IMG/VR virus record: IMGVR_UViG_3300046513_000221 | Coordinates: 188,001 to 252,000 of that record | Origin: a virus | DNA: 64,000 nt | Direction: 5' to 3' (one strand) | Shown here: positions 41,588 to 49,718 of the stretch, piece by piece | Layout of the letters: each line of letters begins with the position of its first letter | Position numbering within the stretch: position 1 is the first letter of the stretch | Notes under the pieces: model-generated | Seen by the model: the letters and a program-made list of their open reading frames with translations, nothing else | The model's database searches: none | What the model was told of the DNA's origin: nothing | Position numbers and translations under genes: made by a program

Positions 41588-41605
41588 CATAAAAAATATA
41601 TGCGA
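41588..41605 (-). promoter_or_regulatory. AT-rich motif upstream of a gene start
   Basis: TCATAAAAAATATATGCG at 41588-41605, between the terminator at 41615 and the ATG at 41492; reads as CGCATATATTTTTTATGA on the minus strand. Confidence 0.3.
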
Positions 41606-41614
41606 AACAGAAAT

Positions 41615-41648
41615 TCCCCTAAGCACGAATTATCGGCTTAGGGGATTG
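41615..41648 (-). terminator. Terminator of the gp25-like gene
   Basis: Stem TCCCCTAAGC / GCTTAGGGGA with an 11-base loop; minus-strand 3' side followed by ATTTCTG. Confidence 0.65.
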
Positions 41649-41651
41649 CTG

Positions 41652-42086
41652 TCAGAAGTAGAAGTCAGAGACCACATTGTCCTTGACCGGGAGATTCGGA
41701 TCGCGCTTGAACGTCAGTGCGAAGACATCCTTGGCGTCCACCAAGATCGTCAGCCTGAATATGCAAGCCAGAATCGTTTGACCCGACTGCTTATCGGTGG
41801 TGAACTGGATGGTCGCGTCCGAGACCTGATCGCTCGGCAGGTACTTGGATATCTGCGAGTTGATCCTATCTGTGAGGTCGATCAGCGTGGAGTTGTCTGC
41901 GAACTCTTGCAGGTACGTTCCGATACCGATCCCGGCTCCCACGCAGTTCGGGATGGTTCCCGGTTCCATGATAAGGAGGGTCTGGATACGCTTCGCCAAC
42001 GCCTTCAGGTCTGTCTCGACGTGCGATGACCTGAAGGGACTCGGCAGAAGGGTCGCCTCTCCCTTGAGGGTAGCATCGACGGCCAT
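41652..42086 (-). CDS. Baseplate wedge protein, gp25/GpW-like
   Basis: 144 residues (T4 gp25: 132). The N-terminal half (ETDLKALAKRIQTLLIMEPG, then GIGIGTYLQEFADNSTLIDL) fits gp25: helix, a turn with Glu-Pro, and a Gly-rich stretch before helix two. The C-terminal beta part (DATIQFTTDKQSGQTI) also fits. gp25 is a conserved wedge component beside gp6 in contractile tails and type VI secretion. Good ribosome binding site AAGGGGTAG. The terminator follows its stop. Confidence 0.65.
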   Translation of the reverse strand: MAVDATLKGEATLLPSPFRSSHVETDLKALAKRIQTLLIMEPGTIPNCVGAGIGIGTYLQEFADNSTLIDLTDRINSQISKYLPSDQVSDATIQFTTDKQSGQTILACIFRLTILVDAKDVFALTFKRDPNLPVKDNVVSDFYF

Positions 42087-42096
42087 GAGCTACCCC

Positions 42097-42552
42097 TTAG
42101 GTGTTGTTGTTGATGTTGAAGACCTTCTTCTTGTCTTCCGGGGTCGGAGCGGGGTTCGCCTTCTCGTGGTCCAGATGGGCGAGGATGTTGAAGCCCTGAG
42201 CGCGGGACAGCAGCTGGTTCAGAACCTCCAGATGCTCCTTCATGTAAACCAGCTTCTGGTTGTCCTCTTCCTTCTTCTTGTCCATCTTGGACTCGAATTG
42301 GGACATCTTCTCGCGTGCCTCGCGCAGAGCCTGCTGGATGCGAGCGATGCAGTCGGTCTTCTCCTCGTGGGTCTTGATGTTGACCACGCGGCGAGCCAGA
42401 TGGTCGATCTCGGCCACGGAGTAGCCCTTCAGCTTGCGGGTAGCCCACGTCATGAAGCTCTCGACGCTGAACTCTTCGTTCATCATCTTCTGTTCCTCCA
42501 GTGCCAGAACGGCAGTTTCGGTCAGGAAGATCGGTTGCAGATTGAGTGCCAT
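42097..42552 (-). CDS. Coiled-coil phage protein
   Basis: 151 residues. The N-terminus is LNLQPIFLTETAVLALEEQ. Residues 60-120 form a long charged helix (EEKTDCIARIQQALREAREK, SKMDKKKEEDNQKL) likely to be a coiled coil. Between the gp25-like and a 166-residue gene in the baseplate stretch. Not recognised; chaperone or structural adaptor possible. Confidence 0.6.
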   Translation of the reverse strand: MALNLQPIFLTETAVLALEEQKMMNEEFSVESFMTWATRKLKGYSVAEIDHLARRVVNIKTHEEKTDCIARIQQALREAREKMSQFESKMDKKKEEDNQKLVYMKEHLEVLNQLLSRAQGFNILAHLDHEKANPAPTPEDKKKVFNINNNT

Positions 42553-42562
42553 TTCGGTTTCC

Positions 42563-43063
42563 TTATATCATTGCCACGAAGTACAACTTAGCTACGTGGT
42601 GATCATTCGGTACCTTGGATACGGAATGATCGGTGTTGGTGATGAGGATCTCCTTCAGGGGGCGATCCTTGATGTTGATCAGGTTTTGCCCGACCAGATG
42701 GAACCCTGCGGCGATCATCTCGTCGGAGAGCTCCACCAGAGCCCAGATATTCTTATCGGTACTGCCGATGCTTTCGAGGAGCCTGATCTTCTCGATCTCT
42801 CCCCGGCGGCAGACGTACTGCCCACGAATGGTGTGGTACAGGCTCGGATTGATGACGCTGTGCAGACTGACGTCCCGAGTGGTTGCGAAATCGGGGCGCG
42901 CTTCTATGTAATTGTCCCGGAAGCTCCTGTCCTTCAGAGCGTGATCGGTCTCGACAATCCCTTTCTGCGTGTCCTTTCCAACGAAGACTCTCTCATCGAG
43001 ATCCACCCGAATGACCTCATCTTCAAGAAGTTTGAATACATCTGGGTAAGTCAAAATTTTCAT
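42563..43063 (-). CDS. Hypothetical protein
   Basis: 166 residues from ATG 43063, with GGGAGTTGTTC upstream. Alpha/beta pattern (MKILTYPDVFKLLEDEVIRV; IWALVELSDEMIAAGFHLVG). C-terminal His-rich stretch (NDHHVAKLYFVAMI). In the baseplate stretch; family not recognised. Confidence 0.6.
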   Translation of the reverse strand: MKILTYPDVFKLLEDEVIRVDLDERVFVGKDTQKGIVETDHALKDRSFRDNYIEARPDFATTRDVSLHSVINPSLYHTIRGQYVCRRGEIEKIRLLESIGSTDKNIWALVELSDEMIAAGFHLVGQNLINIKDRPLKEILITNTDHSVSKVPNDHHVAKLYFVAMI

Positions 43064-43126
43064 GAACAACTCCCTCGCGTATGCGCGCATTACGCGATTT
43101 TAAATAATTATAAATAATAAATAAAA

Positions 43127-43153
43127 AAGAAACCAGTTTTTTACTGGTTTTCT
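43127..43153 (-). terminator. Terminator overlapping a stop codon
   Basis: Stem GAAACCAGT / ACTGGTTTT with a short T-rich loop; the minus-strand gene's stop (43141-43143) lies in the hairpin loop and stem. T-run follows on the minus strand (TTTTTTATTTATT). Confidence 0.65.
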
Positions 43154-43860
43154 ATCACCTTTCTGTGAAAGTACACATTGAAAGGTGTGTAGAACTTATC
43201 TTCTACTTGAATGTATTGGAAACCCTCGGCGATGGTTGCGTCACGCTTGAGGATCTCTTTTGCAGCGTCGCGCTGCTGGTAGTGCGGGTTACTACCCTTG
43301 ATCTCGACGATCAGGTTGAGCGATGGAATGTAGAAGTCCGGTAGGTAGAACCGAACCTGACCCTCCGCATCCTTGTAGTAGATCGTAGGAGGCTTGGTGA
43401 GCATCGACGAGGTGAAGTGATAAACACTTTCGAGGAAGTGCAGGAAGTGCTCCTCGTAGGTGCCAGTGACTTCGGTCTTCGTCCCGTCCATCCATGTGTA
43501 CTCGGAACCAATCTGGCGGTTCCCGAGCATCAGGCGCTGGTGCTCCGGATCATCGGTCAGATGGGTCTTACCGTACTTCGCCATCATTTTCCTTTTGAAG
43601 TCCTCGCGGTACTCCTGCTTCTCGACCTCATCGGCGAAGCGCTCATAGCGTTCCGTCACCGGATTCCAGGCAGTCGGCTTCCCGCTGATCACCGAGCGTC
43701 CCTCGGTCTTCTTGTACTTGAGGTTGAAGTAGAGTCGTGCTGCTGGCATCTCGTCACTCAGCATTTGAGGATACTTCGTCTCGATATGCTGGTACAGAGC
43801 AGGTTTACTGGAGAAAGTCGCCCCATCCAAGGGAAACTTAAACGAGTTATTGGTAGGCAT
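43141..43860 (-). CDS. PD-(D/E)XK nuclease
   Basis: 239 residues from ATG 43860, with GAGGATTAC upstream. The catalytic core is RFYLPDFYIPSLNLIVEIKG at about residues 165-185: Asp in PDF, then Glu-x-Lys in VEIKG. An earlier Glu (in TGTYEEHFLHFLE) completes the usual set. The layout is that of PD-(D/E)XK enzymes such as homing endonucleases of phages and Vsr-like nucleases. It may be a free-standing homing endonuclease or act in DNA processing. No intron or intein was seen nearby. Confidence 0.8.
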   Translation of the reverse strand: MPTNNSFKFPLDGATFSSKPALYQHIETKYPQMLSDEMPAARLYFNLKYKKTEGRSVISGKPTAWNPVTERYERFADEVEKQEYREDFKRKMMAKYGKTHLTDDPEHQRLMLGNRQIGSEYTWMDGTKTEVTGTYEEHFLHFLESVYHFTSSMLTKPPTIYYKDAEGQVRFYLPDFYIPSLNLIVEIKGSNPHYQQRDAAKEILKRDATIAEGFQYIQVEDKFYTPFNVYFHRKVIENQ

Positions 43861-43957
43861 GTAATCCTCAGCAAGTTTCAATATTAGCTATTTGTTGAAC
43901 AAAATCCTGATGAAACATAAGGTTAACTATAGTAACTTCTTCAACCGGAGAGCAATC

Positions 43958-44440
43958 ATGTTTAAAGCATTAACTGCAGGTGCAAAACCGTACATCGCCC
44001 TCGCCGTGGTGATCGCTATCGCGGTGCTGTTCGCACTGTGGCAGCACTCCAAGGCAGACCTCGCCACCGTCAAAGCTGACGCCAAGGTAATGGAGGTCCA
44101 AAAGAATGCCGTTATCGAACACAATGGCGAACAGATCACCAAGGCCGTAGAGGTCAACAAAGCCAATGACGAGACCCTCAAAACGGTTGTCAAGGCGCAG
44201 GAAACAATCAAGAAGAGCTCGGAGAAGATCACCAAGATCATCGACGACAACAATCAGGTCAAGAACGATCTCCTCATCGAGATCCAGAAGAATGTTGACG
44301 AGGAACGCTATGTGAGTCCAGAGACCGCATCCTCGATCCAGAAGGTACTGGATGAGATCGAACCCCTCGTTTACCCTCCTCAAGGAGAGCCGATTACCAC
44401 TGTGTACTCCGGCGAACAACTCGATGTCACACTTACGTAA
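43958..44440 (+). CDS. Inner-membrane spanin-like protein (Rz-like)
   Basis: 160 residues from ATG 43958, with CCGGAGAGCAATC upstream. One N-terminal membrane segment (PYIALAVVIAIAVLFALW, residues 11-28), then a long periplasmic coiled coil (EVQKNAVIEHNGEQITKAVE ... AQETIKKSSEKITKIIDD). This is the architecture of an i-spanin. The next gene encodes a lipoprotein, giving an Rz/Rz1-like pair that would fuse inner and outer membranes in the last step of lysis. Supports a Gram-negative host. No holin or endolysin was recognised nearby. Confidence 0.7.
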   Translation: MFKALTAGAKPYIALAVVIAIAVLFALWQHSKADLATVKADAKVMEVQKNAVIEHNGEQITKAVEVNKANDETLKTVVKAQETIKKSSEKITKIIDDNNQVKNDLLIEIQKNVDEERYVSPETASSIQKVLDEIEPLVYPPQGEPITTVYSGEQLDVTLT

Positions 44441-44450
44441 GGAGCACGAA

Positions 44451-44813
44451 ATGAGCACCAACATCAAGAAAATAATGATCGTCTGCCTCACTCTCTTCAT
44501 GACCTGCATCCTTGCTGGATGTGGTACGATGAACCCGGAGGCCGGTAAGATCGACGTGACCGTCGCGAAACAAGAGGCAGTTTTCATCGAGATCCCACAG
44601 GAAACCCTCGACAAGTGCAAGAAGCCTCGCAAGCAAGATACCGTCTTCTTCCAGCACCTCAAGGAGGGGAAGATCAAAGAGAAGGAACTCGCTGCCGCCT
44701 ACGTGGAGAGCTACACCGGCCACGTCAACTGCTATCTGTCCAAGGAAGAGGCAGTTTTCCTCCAGCAGAAGCTGAAGGAACAAACTAAAACGGTGAAGAA
44801 AGATGGCAATTAA
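44451..44813 (+). CDS. Outer-membrane spanin-like lipoprotein (Rz1-like)
   Basis: 120 residues from ATG 44451, TAAGGAGCACGAA upstream. Signal peptide with lipobox: CILAGCG, lipidated Cys at residue 24. The mature part is charged and helical and has two more Cys. Follows the i-spanin-like gene by 10 bases. It is longer than Rz1 of lambda (60), but two-gene spanins of this size are known. Overlaps the next gene by 11 bases. Confidence 0.65.
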   Translation: MSTNIKKIMIVCLTLFMTCILAGCGTMNPEAGKIDVTVAKQEAVFIEIPQETLDKCKKPRKQDTVFFQHLKEGKIKEKELAAAYVESYTGHVNCYLSKEEAVFLQQKLKEQTKTVKKDGN

Positions 44814-47304
44814 CCCATTAGACCAGTTAAAGATCATCGCTAGCAGGGAGATTGATGTACTCACATCTCACTGCGTGAAGGTGGTGATCAAGGATCAGGA
44901 TGAGGCCGATGTATTCGAGACCCAAGAGAGTCTCCGTCAGGCCTCCCTGTACCTCGACGTGTACTACCAGCTGGACAAGTACCCGACGCATGACATCCTG
45001 CGGACGCTCATTCGAGCAGCCGCTACACAAGACAGTCCTGATGCCGCTACGGTCGAGGCCGTGCAGACGCAGATCGATCTGAACTACAGTAACGCCCCGG
45101 TGACCCGGACAGCGCTGATCGCGCTCAAGGACAAGATTGCCCGGAACGGCTTCATCTCGATCACTCTGGTGGACAACAACATCACCGAGGAACGCACGCA
45201 CTTCCTTGAGAGCTTCATCGATCTGAACAAGTACTACCAGAATCTCAAGGAGACCTACGGCATCCCGATCTGGAAGAGCCGCAAGGCATATGACTTCGAT
45301 CTGCTGTTGGAGCCTAAGAAGGAGGATGACCTCATTCTGGCTAACTTCAGTGAGAACTACGCCGAGTGCCAGCGCTACTTCGTTTCCGTGATGTTCACCA
45401 AGTCGATGGCCAAGGATATGGTCGGCACGACCTCCACCGGCAGCTACATCAACTACTACAAGGCCTTCGGTCGCTTCTTCATCTGCTTCATGGTGATGAT
45501 CAAGACGATCAACGAGAAGCTCAAGAACCCGCTGGACGCTAACTCGATGGATGAGTACATCCTCGACAACATGCTCTTCTCCTTCGGGTTCACGGACTTC
45601 AAGAACTTCCCTGTAGACTACAAGCGGAAGATCGTCCAGAACATCAACGAGTTGATTCGACACAAGGGTACTGACCGTATCTTTACCGACATCCTCCAGA
45701 TCTTCGGTTTCAAGGACATCAACATCTTTAAGTACTACCTCGTCAAGCACCAGTCGTTCAACGATGACAAGAGCATGGCCGGGGTTGACGACAAGATCCG
45801 CTTCGTCTCACACAACGTGACCATCCCGTCCCTTCAGGAGGCGGTGAAGCGCAAGGAGTACCTGACCCACTCGTTCGAGAGCGTGACCGACAGCGATCCG
45901 TACTGGCAAGCGTCCAAGCTGGAGATCGGGAAGAAGGACTTCAACTACGTCAACAGTAAGTACTTCTCCATCGAGAGTAGCTTCGACCTCTTCAAGGAGA
46001 CCTCGAACATCGCATACTTCATCAATCTGGTGAAGACCCTGCGTGACGAGTACCCGGAAGCCGACAACGCCCTGACCCTCACGGCGACCAAGATCTCCGA
46101 TCGTCCGATCGAGCTGGTCGATCTGCTGGTCGCAGCGCAGATCATCGTCTCGAACTACTACGGTATCGACGACACGATTGATTTCTCGCAAGAGAGCATC
46201 TACAATGTGTTGAGCTTCGACCCGGAGGATGAGACCCCGCTGAACAAGCTGGTCACCTCCGACGAACACGACATCAACAACCCCGACACGCAGCGGTACG
46301 TGCTGGATCATATCTCGGACTACGACGATGTGAGCAAGAGCGAGCTGGAGACCATCTTCAAGTCCGACAAGGGCAAGATGGCCAACATGATCGCGCTCAT
46401 CAAGAGCCAACAGCACACGATCGGTGATGTGCGCGACTTCAAGAAACTCCAGGCACTCTACGAGTCGAAGTTCCTCGCGAAGTTCAACCTCCGCGAATAC
46501 GAAGGTTTCATTGGCTACAACCAGTACCTTCGCACTCGGAACCTCGATCTGCACACCTACATCGACACGATCGTGACCTCGTCCACGCAGGACGAGAAGA
46601 AGGTGGAAGTCCTGTACATCCTTAGCGCTCTGACCGAGTATGCGAAGAACCTCGATGTGCAGTTCGACAACCGCTTCTCGGACGTTATCACGTCATACAT
46701 CAACCGGATGGTATCGATCTTCAAGGCGTACACTGTGACGCTGAAGGACTTCACCATCTTCTACTCGTACGACGACAGTCTCTTCTTCACGTACTTCGAT
46801 GAGGCATTCGTCTCCACGAAGAACACCTTCGACGATGATCTGATCCAGATCAACGACCACGTTGGTGCAAGCCGGGGGAGCGAAGTCCTGCATGATGTCA
46901 AGATGCATCTGCTGGACCGGGCTGAGGGAATGACGACCATCATCCGCAATCATGCGAATGAGGACCACCTGTATCTCGTGGACCGACACAGTGAGCGGAC
47001 GCTTCTCACGATCGAAGACAGGTTCAGCATGGAGGATTCGATCCATTCCATGCGTACCAAGAAAGAGGATAGAGAGACCACCCTCCGGTACAGGGACTTC
47101 ATCGAGTATGACAAGGAGGAACCTTCCGAATTTAACCTCGCGATCGAAAAGGCGTGGTTCGCCGACAGGACGCGCCCTACGTCCGTCCTCTCTCCGGAGG
47201 ATCACATGCCGATACATGACCGAACGGGCATGCGCAGCATCGGTGCTAACATTTCAGACCGCGTCAGGTTCTCGGACAGCTTCGAGATACGAGTAATCGA
47301 ATAA
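44803..47304 (+). CDS. Large probable baseplate/tail structural protein
   Basis: 833 residues, the second largest in the window. Mostly helical with many Asp, Tyr and Lys (YINYYKAFGRFFICFMVMIK; INELIRHKGTDRIFTDILQI, followed by FGFKDINIFKYYL). The 'N-E-L-I-R-x-K-G-T-x-x-x-x-x-D-I-L-x-I-F-G' segment I associate with baseplate proteins of large phages, though I cannot name the family. No enzyme motif. It shares a unit with the spanins and a 239-residue structural candidate, which fits late expression. Confidence 0.6.
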   Translation: MAINPLDQLKIIASREIDVLTSHCVKVVIKDQDEADVFETQESLRQASLYLDVYYQLDKYPTHDILRTLIRAAATQDSPDAATVEAVQTQIDLNYSNAPVTRTALIALKDKIARNGFISITLVDNNITEERTHFLESFIDLNKYYQNLKETYGIPIWKSRKAYDFDLLLEPKKEDDLILANFSENYAECQRYFVSVMFTKSMAKDMVGTTSTGSYINYYKAFGRFFICFMVMIKTINEKLKNPLDANSMDEYILDNMLFSFGFTDFKNFPVDYKRKIVQNINELIRHKGTDRIFTDILQIFGFKDINIFKYYLVKHQSFNDDKSMAGVDDKIRFVSHNVTIPSLQEAVKRKEYLTHSFESVTDSDPYWQASKLEIGKKDFNYVNSKYFSIESSFDLFKETSNIAYFINLVKTLRDEYPEADNALTLTATKISDRPIELVDLLVAAQIIVSNYYGIDDTIDFSQESIYNVLSFDPEDETPLNKLVTSDEHDINNPDTQRYVLDHISDYDDVSKSELETIFKSDKGKMANMIALIKSQQHTIGDVRDFKKLQALYESKFLAKFNLREYEGFIGYNQYLRTRNLDLHTYIDTIVTSSTQDEKKVEVLYILSALTEYAKNLDVQFDNRFSDVITSYINRMVSIFKAYTVTLKDFTIFYSYDDSLFFTYFDEAFVSTKNTFDDDLIQINDHVGASRGSEVLHDVKMHLLDRAEGMTTIIRNHANEDHLYLVDRHSERTLLTIEDRFSMEDSIHSMRTKKEDRETTLRYRDFIEYDKEEPSEFNLAIEKAWFADRTRPTSVLSPEDHMPIHDRTGMRSIGANISDRVRFSDSFEIRVIE

Positions 47305-47343
47305 CAGTTATCTAGTCAACTTTTCTACCTAGAAAGAGAAATC

Positions 47344-48063
47344 ATGCACCAATCCAATGTGAAACAACTGAGTTTCGAAGAGCAGATGATGTTCCGTGAC
47401 ATCCGTCCGGATCGTCTGAAGTCGAAGCTGCAAGGCATCGTCGTGGTCAAGGACGCCGAAGACGGCAAGATCCTGCAGGTCAAGCCAAATCTGGTCGTGC
47501 GCGACGGTCGCGAGATGACCCTGCGCAAGGTCTTCAACCTGCCGGGCGCTGTTCCGGGCGAGAGCGAGTCCGCTCTGGGTTCCAAGTCGGTCCTGCTGTT
47601 CGGCATCGGCACCGGTGGCACCCCGAACAACGATCCGTTCAACCCGTTCCAGCCGACCCCTTCGGATCACGATCTGTCTTCGGCGATCTCGTTCCGCACC
47701 TCCAGCAACGCCGACCCGCTGCCGGACGCCGATGCACTGAAGTACTCGGACGGTCGCTCCGTCTCGGGCGGCAACATCGAGTGGTACAAAAAGCTCTTCA
47801 GCAACGGTCACGGCGAGATCACCGTCGATCCGGTCGCCGACATGGTGTACAACAAGCTGTCGCTGCAGATCAGCCCACAGGATGCTCGTGACAAGTTCGT
47901 CAACGAGCTGGCACTGTACTGGGCGCAATACAACGCGTCGGCGCTGGACATGAACTCGAAGTTCAGCAACTACTTCATGTTCAGCCGCATCACCTTCCTG
48001 ACCGAACCACTGCCGTCCACGACCAATAAGGCCTTGGATATTGATTACTACGTCTACCTGTAA
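47344..48063 (+). CDS. Probable structural protein
   Basis: 239 residues, GAAAGAGAAATC before the ATG. N-terminal helix (KQLSFEEQMMFRDIRPDRLK), then beta-rich with Gly/Pro loops (LFGIGTGGTPNNDPFNPFQP) and a C-terminal beta segment (ITFLTEPLPSTTNKALDIDY). Typical of a tail or baseplate accessory protein. Not recognised specifically. Followed by a terminator. Confidence 0.6.
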   Translation: MHQSNVKQLSFEEQMMFRDIRPDRLKSKLQGIVVVKDAEDGKILQVKPNLVVRDGREMTLRKVFNLPGAVPGESESALGSKSVLLFGIGTGGTPNNDPFNPFQPTPSDHDLSSAISFRTSSNADPLPDADALKYSDGRSVSGGNIEWYKKLFSNGHGEITVDPVADMVYNKLSLQISPQDARDKFVNELALYWAQYNASALDMNSKFSNYFMFSRITFLTEPLPSTTNKALDIDYYVYL

Positions 48064-48091
48064 GGGTAGCTGAAGAAATCTGGATCACAGG

Positions 48092-48137
48092 AAAAAAAAA
48101 GAACCGGAGCTACCCTTTGCGGGGTAGCTCCGATTTT
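48092..48137. terminator. Bidirectional terminator
   Basis: A-tract, stem CGGAGCTACCC / GGGTAGCTCCG (48105-48132), then ATTTTTAC. Between convergent genes. Confidence 0.85.
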
Positions 48138-48143
48138 TACGCT

Positions 48144-49076
48144 TTAGCCTTTGACAGCTTCAGCTTCGACTGGTGCGTCGTGGTTCAGCTTGTAGCCGTC
48201 GGTCGCTGGTGCATCGACGCAACCGCTGACGGTGGCTGCGAATGCTTCTTCAGCCGGGGCATCAGCAGCGGCTTCGCTCTTGCAGTGCTCGCAGTCGGAG
48301 TGGTCCATGCTCTGACCGGTCACCATACCGTGCTTCTGCATGAAGCCGACGATGTAGTCGATGCCAGCAGCTTCGACGGTCTTCTCTTCTTCACCCACGA
48401 CATGCGCCTTACCATTGAAGGTCTTGGCATTCAGATCCGCGTCGTCGATGGTCAGCGTAGCGCCGTCGTTGAAGGTCACCACGTTACCGGCGACCATGTT
48501 GATGCGGATCAGCGAGACCTTCGGCATCTGGATCGGTTCAGGCTTCTCGATGTGGAAGCGACCCTCGATGATCAGGTCGCGGATTTCCTGCTCCGACATG
48601 TCGAAGTCATCGTTCTTCGAGCCGTCTTCCCACTTGACGGCGACGGTGAAGTGGCCCGGTTCGTATTCCTTCTCGATCGTGGCGGTGCCGACGCTCATGC
48701 TGCTGATGTACAGAACCAGACCGGCTTCGATCTTCAGGTCTTTGGCCGACTTGATCAGCTTGAAGTTCTGGACGGCGTACTCGATCACTTCCGGCAGGAT
48801 CTTCGTGACTTCGGCGGAGACGTTCGCCAGCAAGCCCTTCAGACGCGGCAGGACGCAGTCGTCCAGACTGGTGTCGAAGGTGGCCGGGTCGTCGCCGGAC
48901 TGGTTGTCCACAGCGTTCTTCAGGATGTCGGCGGCGACGAGTTGCGCCAGTGCCTTGACGACGCCTTCTTCGTTACCGTTGATCAGGTTGTCGTCGATCA
49001 TTCCCGTGAACAGCGTCTGGTCTTCAGCTGGCAGGTTGGCGGTCAGGGCGGCGAATGCGTTGGTCTTGGTGTTCAT
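48144..49076 (-). CDS. Hypothetical acidic protein
   Basis: 310 residues. Helical N-terminus, beta-rich middle (GHFTVAVKWEDGSKNDDFDM; NVVTFNDGATLTIDDADLNA), and an Ala/Glu/Asp-rich tail with CEHC (SDCEHCKSE) that could bind a metal. Very acidic overall. No family recognised. Confidence 0.6.
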   Translation of the reverse strand: MNTKTNAFAALTANLPAEDQTLFTGMIDDNLINGNEEGVVKALAQLVAADILKNAVDNQSGDDPATFDTSLDDCVLPRLKGLLANVSAEVTKILPEVIEYAVQNFKLIKSAKDLKIEAGLVLYISSMSVGTATIEKEYEPGHFTVAVKWEDGSKNDDFDMSEQEIRDLIIEGRFHIEKPEPIQMPKVSLIRINMVAGNVVTFNDGATLTIDDADLNAKTFNGKAHVVGEEEKTVEAAGIDYIVGFMQKHGMVTGQSMDHSDCEHCKSEAAADAPAEEAFAATVSGCVDAPATDGYKLNHDAPVEAEAVKG

Positions 49077-49091
49077 ACTGTAGTGCCTTTC

Positions 49092-49304
49092 TTAGTTACC
49101 GGTATCGGTGTAGGTGCTGAGAATGATGGAGAAAGCGGAGTTGTCTACAGTCCACTTCCGAAGTACGGGGTCATGCGTTTGCGGGAAGAAGGCGTCGAGA
49201 AATGCCTCGCCGAGGTTCTTCGTTCCCTGAATGGTCGTCATGAAGGTTTCATGATACCATTTGATGAATTGTTGTTTTGGGATTCTGACTATCCCGGTAC
49301 TCAT
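49092..49304 (-). CDS. Small hypothetical protein
   Basis: 70 residues; ATGA overlap with the upstream stop. Contains KQQFIKWYHETFMTTIQGTK and FFPQTHDPVLRKWTVD. Not recognised. Probably coupled with the upstream 121-residue gene. Confidence 0.55.
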   Translation of the reverse strand: MSTGIVRIPKQQFIKWYHETFMTTIQGTKNLGEAFLDAFFPQTHDPVLRKWTVDNSAFSIILSTYTDTGN

Positions 49305-49666
49305 TTCATCTCGTCCATCTGGAGGATGAAGCGCACCTGCTTCTTCAGTTCCTCGACTTCCGGCTTGAAGCGCATCTCGGATGGCTCAGCGCAGTAGTTG
49401 AAGTTCTTCAGACCGGTGATGTCCGGGTGCTTGATGCTAGCCACGGTGTTCCACTTGAGACCCTGTTGGTCCCAGACCTCTACCTTCGCAACGCTCTGGA
49501 AGTCGTAGGTGTCGAGGTAGATGTACACACGAACGCGGTATGCGCTCGGATCACCTGCAAAGACCGAGATGCCGAAGATCTCCTCGTAGGTATGACCCTG
49601 ACGCATCCGCGTTATCTTCTTCGAGAACGGAACCTCGGGATTCACGTACTTTTTCTTAGCTGCCAT
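49301..49666 (-). CDS. Hypothetical protein
   Basis: 121 residues from ATG 49666, with TGGGAGCACTT upstream. Basic N-terminus (AAKKKYVNPEVPFSKKITR), then beta-like segments (YRVRVYIYLDTYDFQSVAKV, VWDQQGLKWN). No family recognised. Confidence 0.6.
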   Translation of the reverse strand: MAAKKKYVNPEVPFSKKITRMRQGHTYEEIFGISVFAGDPSAYRVRVYIYLDTYDFQSVAKVEVWDQQGLKWNTVASIKHPDITGLKNFNYCAEPSEMRFKPEVEELKKQVRFILQMDEMK

Positions 49667-49690
49667 AAGTGCTCCCAAATTGAAACTGAT

Positions 49691-49712
49691 GGGGAGGATC
49701 GGAACCCTCCCC
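49691..49712 (-). other. Intercistronic GC-rich hairpin
   Basis: GGGGAGG / CCTCCCC with an 8-base loop, between co-directional genes and with no T-run. Terminator or processing site. Confidence 0.5.
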
Positions 49713-49718
49713 GTATTA

